64,000 bases of DNA from Desulfuromonas sp. SDB (lineage in GTDB: Bacteria; SDB-A). The notes under the pieces were generated by a model. The model worked only from the letters and a program-made list of their open reading frames with translations. It did not search any database and had not been told where the DNA came from. Below are positions 42,868 through 52,164 of the stretch, in pieces. The DNA lies in the NCBI GenBank assembly GCA_001412365.1, contig LKUE01000319.1, positions 4,578-68,577 of the forward strand. Reading direction: 5' to 3'. The number at the start of each line of letters is the position of its first letter. The stretch's first letter is position 1. The translations under genes were made by a program, and so were the position numbers.

Positions 42868-44301
42868 ATGACTGGTTCAGAAGATCTTTCCTCTTCCAAA
42901 CATAAAATATTTATAAATTTATATCAAAAATTAGGTGATAACCGTCAGTTGGTGAGAGTAGAACCTCTTACTCCTTCCGGCTCCTCCCGGGAATACTTCA
43001 GGATTACCAGCGGAAAGGACAGGGCAATAGGAATGTATAACCCCGATGTGTCCGAAAACATGGCTTTCCAATATTTAACTGATGAATTTGCCGCTTGCCG
43101 ATTAAAAGTACCCCGGATTCTGATTAGTTACAAAAATCAATATTACTTACTGGAAGATCTGGGAGATATGACCTTGTTTGATTTTATAAGAGGAAACAAT
43201 TTTAATTCCACAGTAGTAGACTATCTAAAAATCTGCGTTCAGCAGTTATTGGAATTTCAAGTCAGGGCAGGATTAAAACTGGACTTTTCCCGATGTTATC
43301 CCCAATCAAAATTTGATCAGGAAGCCATGTTAATGGATTTAAATTATTTCAAATATTATTTTTTGAAATTGAAAATCCCCCATTTAAATGAACATATCCT
43401 GGACGGGGATTTTAATTTGTTCAGTAGATATTTGTTGCAGGCTCCGGGGAATTTTTTCATGTATCGGGACTTTCAATCCCGGAATATTATGATTGTTGAT
43501 GAACAACTATATTTCATAGATTTTCAGGGGGGAAGGCAGGGACCTCTTCAGTATGATCTAGGATCTCTGCTTTTCCAGGCTAGAGCAGAAATTCCGGATA
43601 ATATAAGACAGCAGATAATGAACTTCTATCTGACTCAACTGGATCAATATAACCTGGTAAATTGTTCAAAGTTCACCGATTACTACTACGACTTTGTTTT
43701 AATTAGAATATTTCAGACTTTAGGAGCATATGGATTTAGAGGATTAATTCAACAAAAACCTCACTTCATCAAGAGCATTCCCCTGGCTTTGAAAAATTTA
43801 GATGAAGTTTTAGCTAAAACGGTTATTCCCCTCAAGTGTAAATATCTTTATAAATTGCTGCTGCAATTACTAGAAAATGAACAGAAATTTCAGGGTTATT
43901 CTGATAAAAAATTAAAACTAACTATCTACAGTTTTGCTTATGCTTCGGGAATACCAACAGATAAACAGGGTCACGGAGGAGGCTTTGTATTTGACTGCCG
44001 CTGCCTGGATAATCCGGGTAAAATCAAGAAATATGCTGATTTAACCGGAAAATCAAAATCAGTTCAGGATTTTTTGCAAAGCCGTCCTGAAGTGATAAGG
44101 TGGTTGAACTCAGCATTTGACATTGTAGATCAAGCAGTTAATACTTATCAGCAAAGAAGTTTTAACTCACTAACCGTCTGTTTTGGTTGTACCGGCGGAA
44201 GGCACCGTTCAGTTTTTTGTGCGGAAAAGCTAAGGCAACATCTTATGGACAAATTTGATATAAACCTGGATTTAATCCATTCGGTTATCGGAGCAACATG
44301 A
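42868..44301 (+). CDS. Amino-sugar kinase (AmgK-like) fused to RapZ C-terminal domain
   Basis: Residues about 25-300 are an aminoglycoside-phosphotransferase-like kinase with FMYRDFQSRNIMIVD as catalytic loop and YFIDFQGGRQGPLQYDLGSL as metal-binding segment, the form seen in AmgK, which phosphorylates MurNAc/GlcNAc at C1. Residues about 350-475 match the RapZ C-terminal domain: TIYSFAYASGIP, VFDCRCLDNPG, LTGKSKSVQDFL and FGCTGGRHRSVFCAEKL. In E. coli this domain binds glucosamine 6-phosphate. The following MurU-like gene overlaps by four bases, so both probably salvage peptidoglycan amino sugars. No N-terminal RapZ P-loop is present. Confidence 0.82.
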   Translation: MTGSEDLSSSKHKIFINLYQKLGDNRQLVRVEPLTPSGSSREYFRITSGKDRAIGMYNPDVSENMAFQYLTDEFAACRLKVPRILISYKNQYYLLEDLGDMTLFDFIRGNNFNSTVVDYLKICVQQLLEFQVRAGLKLDFSRCYPQSKFDQEAMLMDLNYFKYYFLKLKIPHLNEHILDGDFNLFSRYLLQAPGNFFMYRDFQSRNIMIVDEQLYFIDFQGGRQGPLQYDLGSLLFQARAEIPDNIRQQIMNFYLTQLDQYNLVNCSKFTDYYYDFVLIRIFQTLGAYGFRGLIQQKPHFIKSIPLALKNLDEVLAKTVIPLKCKYLYKLLLQLLENEQKFQGYSDKKLKLTIYSFAYASGIPTDKQGHGGGFVFDCRCLDNPGKIKKYADLTGKSKSVQDFLQSRPEVIRWLNSAFDIVDQAVNTYQQRSFNSLTVCFGCTGGRHRSVFCAEKLRQHLMDKFDINLDLIHSVIGAT

Positions 44302-45023
44302 AAGCGATGATTTTAGCTGCGGGTAAAGGAACTCGCCTGATGCCCCTTACCGAGTTCATCCCCAAAGCCTTGGTTAAAATTGGGGATAAACCAATGTTGG
44401 AATTAGTTATTAAAAGGCTAATTTACTACGGATTTAATGAAATTATCATCAATGTCCATCAGTATTCTGATCAAATTAAAGAATTTATAGATAGAAACAA
44501 CCGTTTTGATATTGAAATTGCCATTTCTGAAGAAAGTCAGAAATTATTGGGAACGGGAGGAGGAATAAAGCAAGCTTCCTGGTTTTTCAATGACCATCAG
44601 CCATTCATGGTTCACAATGTAGATGTTTTTTCCAATATCAATTTGAATAAATTATTTCAAGACCATTTAAACCATCAATGCCTTGCCACCTTGGCGGTTA
44701 AGAAAAGAACCACCAAGACCGGGAGATATTTAATAGCAGATGATGAAAATTACCTCTGCGGTTGGAAAAATATTAAAACCTGTCAGGAAAAGATTCCCCG
44801 CAAGCCCCGTTCAATTTATCAGGAATTAGCGTTCAGCGGTATTCAAGTTATTGATCCGAAAATTTTCAGCCTGATGGATACCGGTAAGTTTTCAATTTTA
44901 GATACTTATCTTTCCCTGTGCAAAGATTATGACCTCAGGGTTTATAATCACCGGAATTCTTTCTGGATGGATTTAGGTACACCTGACAGTATCACCCGGG
45001 CAGAAAAATTTCTGGCGGGATGA
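44298..45023 (+). CDS. Nucleotidyltransferase, MurU-like sugar-1-phosphate nucleotidyltransferase
   Basis: The N-terminus AMILAAGKGTRLMPLTEFIPK is the NTP-transferase signature; VHNVDVFSNINL holds the metal-binding Asp, followed by RTTKTGRYLI and the C-terminal FWMDLGTPDSI. The 241 residues are short, without a left-handed helix domain, as in MurU. Paired with the preceding AmgK-like kinase it would turn a sugar 1-phosphate into a nucleotide sugar (UDP-MurNAc or UDP-GlcNAc). A mannose- or heptose-1-phosphate guanylyltransferase cannot be excluded. Its stop abuts the stop of the opposing pepV. Confidence 0.85.
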   Translation: MKAMILAAGKGTRLMPLTEFIPKALVKIGDKPMLELVIKRLIYYGFNEIIINVHQYSDQIKEFIDRNNRFDIEIAISEESQKLLGTGGGIKQASWFFNDHQPFMVHNVDVFSNINLNKLFQDHLNHQCLATLAVKKRTTKTGRYLIADDENYLCGWKNIKTCQEKIPRKPRSIYQELAFSGIQVIDPKIFSLMDTGKFSILDTYLSLCKDYDLRVYNHRNSFWMDLGTPDSITRAEKFLAG

Positions 45024-46409
45024 TCATTTCTGTTTAAACTGTTGATCTAAATTAACCACTGCTTGAGCGATGATGTTGGTTAATTTGATTAAATTTTCAA
45101 TTTTAATGAATTCATTTTTTTGATGAGCTAGCTTGGGCTGTCCGGGAAAGGATGAACCAAAAGCCACCGTGTTTTTAAATGCCCTGGCATAAGTTCCTCC
45201 TCCAATTGCTAAAGGAGGAGAATGGTCACCGGTTATTTCCCGGTAAGTGTTCAATAAACTTTTAACTAAAACTGAATCCCGGTCAACATGCAGTCCGGGC
45301 ACTCCTCTTTGAATTGTTGCGTTGAAACCGGAAGGAAGGCGGGAATTAATTTCAGATAAAATAATAGAGGGATCAATCCCCACCGGAGAACGAATATCCA
45401 GTTCAATTTGATAATGGGGGGGGGTGAATTTCAGTATGCCGGGGTTAATAGTTAATTTGCCTGAGAAATTTTCATGAGCTATATTGAGTTTCTTTCCCCC
45501 AGGGTCATTGGCTAGAAAATTTTGGTAAAATTCTATAATCTGATATCCGGGATCCTGGTGATCAATTAAATTAATAAGAATTTCATTCAGTTTAGTAATG
45601 GCATTCACCCCTTCTTCAGGAGTACTGCCGTGGGCAGATTTTCCTCTTGTTGATATTTTAATTTCATTTTTGTCCAGGCAAATATCAACTTCATTTTTTT
45701 GAAGGGCTTTAATATTATTTATCTTTTCCACCAGGGATGATTGTTTTACTAAAGCTGCTTGAGCCTGATCAGGGACCATATTAACTGCAGCTCCTCCCTG
45801 CATGCTGAGTAACAAAGAGGAATCAGTTTCACTTTGAATAAGGATTCGGATAATTTCTTTTTCTGCATAAATTAAAGGGAATTGAGCATCAGGAGTTATT
45901 CCATAGTCCGGTAATTGATCATGTTCACGGTAATAGTCAACTCCTCCCCAACCTAATTCTTCATTGGTACCGAATATTATCCTCAGCCTGCCGTTAACCT
46001 TGATAGAAGAGTGCTTGATTGCAGCTAAAGCATGTATGGAGGCAATGGCAGGACCTTTGTCATCTTCGGTTCCTCTTCCATATATTTTGTCCCCTACCAG
46101 CTTGCCCTCAAAGGGAGGATAGTCCCAGTTTTCACCGGCAGGAACCACATCAAGATGAACTAAAATTACTCCTAAAGGTTTTCCCTGGCCAATTTCCGCC
46201 CATCCGTAATAGCCCTTATTAATAAAAGTATTTAATCCCAGCTGTTTGGAAATCTGAATAGCCAGTTGTAAACAGCGCTGAATATCTTTCCCAAAGGGGG
46301 CTTCCTCACTGGATTCTCCATTGACGCTGGGAACTTTAATTATATCAACTAAATGATTTACAATTTGCTGCTGATTACGGTTAATATAATCATTTATCTC
46401 ATTGTTCAT
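45024..46409 (-). CDS. pepV: Dipeptidase PepV-like (M20 family)
   Basis: An M20A dizinc dipeptidase: LGVILVHLDVVPAGENWDYP bears the first metal His and Asp, YGRGTEDDKGPAIASI the bridging Asp, IIFGTNEELGWGGVDYY the Glu pair, and near the C-terminus GGGTYARAFKNTVAFG the last His-equivalent region. The DDKGP motif and 461-residue length match PepV. It cleaves dipeptides with an N-terminal D- or L-amino acid in relatives. It is the last gene of the long minus-strand unit. Confidence 0.88.
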   Translation of the reverse strand: MNNEINDYINRNQQQIVNHLVDIIKVPSVNGESSEEAPFGKDIQRCLQLAIQISKQLGLNTFINKGYYGWAEIGQGKPLGVILVHLDVVPAGENWDYPPFEGKLVGDKIYGRGTEDDKGPAIASIHALAAIKHSSIKVNGRLRIIFGTNEELGWGGVDYYREHDQLPDYGITPDAQFPLIYAEKEIIRILIQSETDSSLLLSMQGGAAVNMVPDQAQAALVKQSSLVEKINNIKALQKNEVDICLDKNEIKISTRGKSAHGSTPEEGVNAITKLNEILINLIDHQDPGYQIIEFYQNFLANDPGGKKLNIAHENFSGKLTINPGILKFTPPHYQIELDIRSPVGIDPSIILSEINSRLPSGFNATIQRGVPGLHVDRDSVLVKSLLNTYREITGDHSPPLAIGGGTYARAFKNTVAFGSSFPGQPKLAHQKNEFIKIENLIKLTNIIAQAVVNLDQQFKQK

Positions 46410-46446
46410 CTCTTTCCCCTGTTAATGAAGTTACTGATTTTTTGAA

Positions 46447-47964
46447 TTAGTCTTTAACCGGAAGTACTCCACCTTCCCAGTTTGAAATTTCCTGATTATC
46501 ATTAATACTCCAGATTTTCAAATCATCCCCGTACATAGTTGAATCTTCCACCACTTCAATGGATAAGTTATCGGTTCGGGACAGCTTATGGAAAAAACCA
46601 TCCAGATGGTAGGAAATAAAATTTGCTAATTCTTTACTGCACCTGATTTGGATGGATTTGTTCTGTATTTTATTGGAAATAGATCTTAACCACCGTTGCA
46701 GAGAGCTGGTGATAAAATGCTCGGCAAATAAAAATCCTGAAGATTGACAATAGGGACATTTTCTCTGAAGGCTTTTCAATATGGACGGACCGGTTCGTTT
46801 TCTTGTCATCTCCAGGAGACCAAAATCAGAGATGGGGGAGGTTATGTAACTGGCTTTATCCTTAGCTAACTGGCGGTCTAATTCCGCCTTCACTGCTTTT
46901 TTATGGTCATACTGCTGCATATCAATGAAATCAATGACAATTAATCCTCCCGTATTTCTTAACCTTAACTGACGGGCAATTTCCCTGGCTGCGGCAATAT
47001 TAGTGTTGTAAGCCATATCTTCGGGACTTAAATTAGAAGGCGATTTTCCGCTGTTTACATCAATGGAAATAAGTGCTTCAGTTTCTTCGATGATAATATA
47101 TGCTCCTGAGGATAATTCAACGTAGGGTGAAAACAACTTGGCGATTTCATCTTCAATTCCATAGTATTCAAATAAAGGAATCTCTTCCCGGTGATAGGTA
47201 ATTTTATCTTTTAACTGTTTTGATCCTGATCGGGTTTTCAGATAGCTTAGTATTTTCCGGTAAATCTCTTTGCTGTCAGTTACCACCTCATCTATGGTGC
47301 TGTTAAATAAATCACGGATAATTTTTATTACCGGTTCTTCTTCTTTGTGCAGAAGATAAGGCGCAGAATGATTTTTTGCCGCCTTTTCCATTTCCTTCCA
47401 GGAGGATTTTAAATCTTTAAGATCTTCGGCAATTTCCATTTCAGTTCTGAATTTTGATTCAGTTCTGAGGATCAGACCGAATTTTTCATTTTGAAGCTTG
47501 TTGCCAATTTTCTTTAACCGTTTTTTTTCATTTCTATCTTTAATTTTTTTGGAAATGCCGATAAATTTTCTCCCCGGCATCAATACCAGGTATCTTCCGG
47601 GAATGGAAATAAAGGAAGTTGCCCGGGGACCCTTTTTCCCTAAAGGAGATTTAGTTATCTGGATGAAAATTTCCTGTCCTGATTCCAATTTGAGTTTACC
47701 GCTGTCAACATTTTTTTCAAAGTCCGCGTATTTGCTGATCATTTCGGTTAAAGGCAGAAAAGCTGCTTTTTCAAGTCCTATGTCCACGAAAGCGGCATTC
47801 AATCCTGAACTGACCTGGGTCACCACCCCTTTATAAATATCTCCCACTACTTTTTTGTCATCAATTCTTTCTACATTAATTTCCACTAGTTTTCCGCTTT
47901 CGATAACTGCGATTCTTAACTCTTGACCAGTGGAATTGATGTAAATTCCATTATTTTTATTCAT
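46447..47964 (-). CDS. rng: Ribonuclease E/G
   Basis: Endoribonuclease of the RNase G size class (505 residues). It has an S1-like domain near residues 38-110 (VVGDIYKGVVTQVSSGLNAA), catalytic Asp residues in LISIDVNSGK and GLIVIDFIDMQ, and the zinc-link CPYC motif in KCPYCQSSG. No long disordered scaffold tail is present, so it resembles RNase G rather than RNase E. It follows the radical SAM gene by one base, a neighbour pair also seen in Clostridia. Confidence 0.93.
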   Translation of the reverse strand: MNKNNGIYINSTGQELRIAVIESGKLVEINVERIDDKKVVGDIYKGVVTQVSSGLNAAFVDIGLEKAAFLPLTEMISKYADFEKNVDSGKLKLESGQEIFIQITKSPLGKKGPRATSFISIPGRYLVLMPGRKFIGISKKIKDRNEKKRLKKIGNKLQNEKFGLILRTESKFRTEMEIAEDLKDLKSSWKEMEKAAKNHSAPYLLHKEEEPVIKIIRDLFNSTIDEVVTDSKEIYRKILSYLKTRSGSKQLKDKITYHREEIPLFEYYGIEDEIAKLFSPYVELSSGAYIIIEETEALISIDVNSGKSPSNLSPEDMAYNTNIAAAREIARQLRLRNTGGLIVIDFIDMQQYDHKKAVKAELDRQLAKDKASYITSPISDFGLLEMTRKRTGPSILKSLQRKCPYCQSSGFLFAEHFITSSLQRWLRSISNKIQNKSIQIRCSKELANFISYHLDGFFHKLSRTDNLSIEVVEDSTMYGDDLKIWSINDNQEISNWEGGVLPVKD

Positions 47965-47965
47965 T

Positions 47966-50245
47966 TTACTCCATGATAATTTTCAAACGTTCAATCTTTG
48001 AAGCGGGATCAAGAGCAAATATCTCCTCGACTTCGGATATTCGCAAAGACCCGCTAGAGGTGAACTTAATGTTTATTATAAAACTATTTTGTTTGTTTTC
48101 TGCATTGATTATAAATTTTCGTGCATTAATAGTTTTAATTTTATTCTTTGTTTTTCGATTAATTAATATTATCTGCTGATTTAATATTTTATCAATAATT
48201 TTAGATTTTACATCCACAAAATTATACACCAAACCAGTTACCCGGGAAGTAATTGGTTTAGATCCTTGAGTTCCCCGTTCACAGGATACCACCTCTAATC
48301 CTGGTGGCAACTGCGGGGATATTCTCTGTTCAATTTGTTCAACTGGATATTGATTTGATCTGAATTCCATTATTTCACAGCGGGAAATCACCTTAAATGG
48401 AAGGGGAGGGCTGAAATTTACTTTAGGCCGGGGTCTTTTTCCCTTGGTCATTTCCAGGGGCAAGCGAGCTCTCCGGAATGCTCTCAGCAACGCTCTTATT
48501 GTATCTAGATGGGAAAGATAGATAAGCTGTTCGGTTTTGGAATAATTGAGGAGGTAAGTGTGGCCAGTATTGATTTCAGGAGGGGAGGTAAATATATTGG
48601 TTGAAGTAGAAGTTGAAGGATCAACCGCAGGTGAACAACCACTGTTAGAAAAAATTATTTCAGTCCACGGTTGATGGTTTTGTCGGTTTTTAAGCTGTTT
48701 GTCTATATCTATATCCTGTTTTTGCATAGCCTGCTTCCACCGGGGGTAGTCAAAATATTCATCCCACTGGTCAAACCTTGAACCTTGCTTGAAAACTTCA
48801 ACCGCTGCTTTGGACATGCGCTCATCTCCCCGGGCTAAAATACCTTCAACAATGGCTAAGTGTGGATTCCGGGCGCTGATGGCAACAGGTTCCGGAGCCA
48901 GTAATTTTTTTACCTGATGATATTTAGTCATTATCTCAGAGTAGGTGGCTTGAGGTTGATGCTGAAAAGGGGTGTAGGGGCGGGGGACGAAAGGGGATAG
49001 GGAAACTTTCACCCGGGTAGATCCGAGGTGAGGTTTTAATTTTTTTATCAAACCGGGTATTGCTTTTATATCTTCCTCAGTCTCCTGGGGTAATCCCAGC
49101 ATAAAGTAAAATTTTATCCGATTGAAGTTATGTTTGACCGCCAATTTCACTGAGTTAATAATCTGTTGATCGGTTATGGGTTTTCCAATAATTTTTCTCA
49201 ACCCTTCAGTCCCTGCTTCCGGAGCCAGGGTAAGAGTTCGATGACCGAACCTTCCGGCAATAGCCAGAGTGGTCTCTGATATCTGATCTACTCTCAATGA
49301 AGGCAGAGAGAGATTTACTTGTTCCGCTTTTAAAACCGGTTCTAAATCAATTAAAATTTCTTCAAGTTGGGGATGGTCACATACAGATAAACTTAACAAA
49401 GAGACTTCTTCCCATCCAGTTTGGCAAAGTCCCTGATTAATTATTTCAATTATTTGCTGTTTGCTGCGGTAACGCACATTTCTGGTAATTGATCCGGATT
49501 GACAGAATTTACAGTTCCGGAAACATCCCCGGGAAATCTCCACCGCTAAACGATCCTGGGTAATCTGGATAAAAGGAAGGATTGGAGGTAGGGGATAATC
49601 TGAATACTTTAATTTTTCAGCATATTGATAGGAAAGGGGTAAACCTGATCTACCCCGGACATATATCCCCTCTATCTTACTCAACTGCTCAATAGCTTGA
49701 TCGCGGTTAATTTGTTTTAGATGATAATTTCTTACTATTTTAGCCAGGGGAAGTAAAACAGGTTCAGCTTCTCCAATTACCAGTGCATCAAAAAACAAAT
49801 TCCACAGATTGAAATTTAAAGCAGAGGCGCCTCCTCCTATAACCAGTGGATCATGGCTATTTCGCTGTTGGGAATACAGGGGGATGTCGGATAGGGAAAG
49901 GATGTTTAAAACATTGGTAATATTTAACTCACATTCCAATGAAATTCCCAACATGGCGAAGGCATTTACGGGGTATTTTGACTCCAGAGAAAACAGGCGC
50001 ATCTTTTTGCGGATCAGTAATTTTTCCAAATCAGAGCAAGGAGCGTACACCCTGTCTACATTATAACCATGGGTAATTAATATGTGACGGATTATATGCA
50101 GTCCTAAATTGGACATCCCATTTTCGTAAAGGTCTGGATAGCATAGTACTATTTCCGGACACTGAGGAGGATGGCTATGCAATTCATGATTGGTGTATCT
50201 GGAAGGATTCTGTACCTGATCAAGGATTGATTTCAAATCATCCAT
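47966..50245 (-). CDS. TIGR03960-type radical SAM protein fused to DUF2344 domain
   Basis: The radical SAM core has the CxxxCxxC cluster in ISRGCFRNCKFCQSGSITR near residue 250, preceded by a B12-binding-like N-terminal region. The C-terminal about 200 residues, starting near YLLNYSKTEQLIYLSHLDTI, are the DUF2344 (TIGR03936) module, usually a separate protein. A linker rich in Ser/Thr/Pro separates them. The biochemical role is not known; the family is regularly next to rng, as here. The ATG at 50245 overlaps the fabH stop as TAATG; a GTG at 50251 is the alternative start. Confidence 0.87.
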   Translation of the reverse strand: MDDLKSILDQVQNPSRYTNHELHSHPPQCPEIVLCYPDLYENGMSNLGLHIIRHILITHGYNVDRVYAPCSDLEKLLIRKKMRLFSLESKYPVNAFAMLGISLECELNITNVLNILSLSDIPLYSQQRNSHDPLVIGGGASALNFNLWNLFFDALVIGEAEPVLLPLAKIVRNYHLKQINRDQAIEQLSKIEGIYVRGRSGLPLSYQYAEKLKYSDYPLPPILPFIQITQDRLAVEISRGCFRNCKFCQSGSITRNVRYRSKQQIIEIINQGLCQTGWEEVSLLSLSVCDHPQLEEILIDLEPVLKAEQVNLSLPSLRVDQISETTLAIAGRFGHRTLTLAPEAGTEGLRKIIGKPITDQQIINSVKLAVKHNFNRIKFYFMLGLPQETEEDIKAIPGLIKKLKPHLGSTRVKVSLSPFVPRPYTPFQHQPQATYSEIMTKYHQVKKLLAPEPVAISARNPHLAIVEGILARGDERMSKAAVEVFKQGSRFDQWDEYFDYPRWKQAMQKQDIDIDKQLKNRQNHQPWTEIIFSNSGCSPAVDPSTSTSTNIFTSPPEINTGHTYLLNYSKTEQLIYLSHLDTIRALLRAFRRARLPLEMTKGKRPRPKVNFSPPLPFKVISRCEIMEFRSNQYPVEQIEQRISPQLPPGLEVVSCERGTQGSKPITSRVTGLVYNFVDVKSKIIDKILNQQIILINRKTKNKIKTINARKFIINAENKQNSFIINIKFTSSGSLRISEVEEIFALDPASKIERLKIIME

Positions 50246-51228
50246 TACCACCTGATAACTGCTGCCGCCCAGGTAAGTCCTCCTCCAAAAGCATCCAGCA
50301 ATAGTATACTGCCTGGTTTAAGAGTCCCGTCTTTTACTGCGTCATCCATGGCAATGGGAACTGTGGCTGCAGACATATTTCCGTACTTGTCTACAGTAAT
50401 ATAAACTTTTTCCAGGGCTACTTTTGCCCGTTTGGCAGTTGACTGCATGATGCGGAGATTAGCTTGATGAGGAATGAAAACATCTACATCTTTGCCGGTT
50501 AATCCGGCAGCATTTAATGCATCTACTGCCGCTTGTCCCATTTTGGACACCGCATGTTTGTAAGTTTCATTTCCCAGCATCTGAATAGTATGCATTCTTT
50601 TATCAACAGTTTCATGACTGGCAGGATTACGGGATCCTCCTCCGGGCTGGATTAACAACTTGCCCAAAGAGCCATCGGAGTGCCAGTTAAATGACAGAAT
50701 ACCCCGCTGGGGATCTTCAGATGGTCCCAGGATGGCGCAACCGGCACCATCACCGAACAGTACCGCAGAAGAACGGTCTTGGACATCGGTGATTTTGGAA
50801 AGACATTCCGCCCCGAAAACCATGATATATTTATATCTGCCGCTTCCGATTAAATTTCTGGCTATCTCTAAACCGTATAAAAAACCTGTACATGCTGCGG
50901 CAATGTCGAAAGCTGGAATAGTCCTCATGTTCATCCGATGCTGTATAATACAGGAAGTGGAGGGAAACGCATGGTCAGGGGTTATGGTGGCAGTAATCAA
51001 TACGTCAATATCATCAGGATTTAATTTTGCTGCTGCCAGCGCTCTTTTACCTGCCTCTACGCAGAGATCAGAAGTTGCCTGTTCAGCAGTAGTCCATTTT
51101 CTTTCTTTTATGCCAGTTCGAGTGGTAATCCATTCATCGGAGGTATCCAGTCTCTTTTCCCAATCCTGATTGGTGATAACTTTTTCCGGCAAATAGGAAC
51201 CGGTCCCGATAATTCGACTATTAATCAT
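50245..51228 (-). CDS. fabH: 3-oxoacyl-[acyl-carrier-protein] synthase III
   Basis: KAS III starts fatty-acid chains from acyl-CoA and malonyl-ACP. The catalytic triad is seen: Cys in FDIAAACTGFLYGLEIA, His in VFIPHQANLRIM, and Asn in the GNMSAATVPIA segment. IIGTGSYLPEKVITNQDWEK is the typical N-terminus and GDGAGCAILG a further signature. Length 327 is normal. It overlaps ptb upstream by eight bases and the radical SAM gene downstream, so it is in the operon. Confidence 0.95.
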   Translation of the reverse strand: MINSRIIGTGSYLPEKVITNQDWEKRLDTSDEWITTRTGIKERKWTTAEQATSDLCVEAGKRALAAAKLNPDDIDVLITATITPDHAFPSTSCIIQHRMNMRTIPAFDIAAACTGFLYGLEIARNLIGSGRYKYIMVFGAECLSKITDVQDRSSAVLFGDGAGCAILGPSEDPQRGILSFNWHSDGSLGKLLIQPGGGSRNPASHETVDKRMHTIQMLGNETYKHAVSKMGQAAVDALNAAGLTGKDVDVFIPHQANLRIMQSTAKRAKVALEKVYITVDKYGNMSAATVPIAMDDAVKDGTLKPGSILLLDAFGGGLTWAAAVIRW

Positions 51229-52153
51229 TGCCTAGCTCCAATCTTTTTGCGGATACGTAGACAGCTAAAGCTATGGAGTAATATTTTATTTCTTCACTGT
51301 CCGTTCTTGAAACCAGTACTCCCGGACACTGAGCTCCGGTAATGATGGCGGCTATTTTTGCTTTACCCAGATGAATCATGCTTTTATAAAAAATATTCCC
51401 AGCTTCAATATTGGGAAATATCAATATATCCGCTTGAGCTTCAACCGGGGATTTTATTTTTTTTCCGGCCAGGCATTTTGGATTTATAGCGATGTCCATA
51501 GCTAAAGGTCCGTCTACAATGCAGTTCTTTATTTGATCCCGTTCCGCCATCTTGGAGAGTAAAGCAGCGTCCACGGTGGATTGCATTTTTTCTTTTACTT
51601 TTTCAGTTGCGGACAATATAGCCACTTTGGGGGTTTTTATTCCCATCAAATTAGCCATCTCCGTGGCATAGGAGATCATCAGCGCTTTTTGATTAAGGTC
51701 GGGCTGGGGGATTATGGCAACATCCGAGGCAAAAAGAAGTTTAGGATATGATTCAACTTCCACAATAGTGACATGGGACATAATGGATTTTGATTTCATC
51801 AGACCGGATTCTTTATCTAAAATAGCTCTGGCGTAGTCGTCAGTTCCCACAAATCCTTTCATAATTAGTTGAGCCTCACCCTCTTTAATCAGTTTTACCG
51901 CAGTTCGGGCTGCTTGAGAGCGGCCGGTCTCATCTACATATTCAAACAGGGAATGATCAATATTTAAGCTTTTAGCTAATTCAATGGTAGCTTTTTTATT
52001 GCCCACCATAATTGGTTGAACGATGTTATCTTTACAGGCTTTCTCGATAGCTTCAATGGTATCAGGATCATCTCCGCAAACTACCGCTACTTTTTGCAGA
52101 GGCATTGCTATAGCTTGGTTGGCAATTTCCTGTAAAGTTTTAATTTCTGCCAT
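51221..52153 (-). CDS. ptb: Phosphate butyryltransferase-like acyltransferase
   Basis: PTA/PTB-family enzyme moving an acyl group between CoA and phosphate. It shows VAVVCGDDPDTIEAIEKA, LIMKGFVGTDDYARAILDKE, SHVTIVEVESYPKLLFASDV, ILSATEKVKEKMQSTVDA, DGPLAMDIAINP and ADILIFPNIEAGNIFYKSMI. The 310-residue length and these motifs fit Ptb rather than Pta or PlsX. No butyrate kinase gene is near. It sits where plsX often stands, directly before fabH, and after an acyl-CoA dehydrogenase gene. Confidence 0.88.
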   Translation of the reverse strand: MAEIKTLQEIANQAIAMPLQKVAVVCGDDPDTIEAIEKACKDNIVQPIMVGNKKATIELAKSLNIDHSLFEYVDETGRSQAARTAVKLIKEGEAQLIMKGFVGTDDYARAILDKESGLMKSKSIMSHVTIVEVESYPKLLFASDVAIIPQPDLNQKALMISYATEMANLMGIKTPKVAILSATEKVKEKMQSTVDAALLSKMAERDQIKNCIVDGPLAMDIAINPKCLAGKKIKSPVEAQADILIFPNIEAGNIFYKSMIHLGKAKIAAIITGAQCPGVLVSRTDSEEIKYYSIALAVYVSAKRLELGND

Positions 52154-52164
52154 CTATAACCTCC

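Noticed and set aside
50660-51169. A 169-codon open frame on the strand opposite fabH
   Set aside because: It lies wholly within the well-conserved fabH gene, has no family match or ribosome binding site, and its composition is that of reversed fabH codons.
51221-52153. plsX, expected directly upstream of fabH
   Set aside because: The N-terminal DAMGGD motif of PlsX is missing and the motifs match phosphate butyryltransferase instead.
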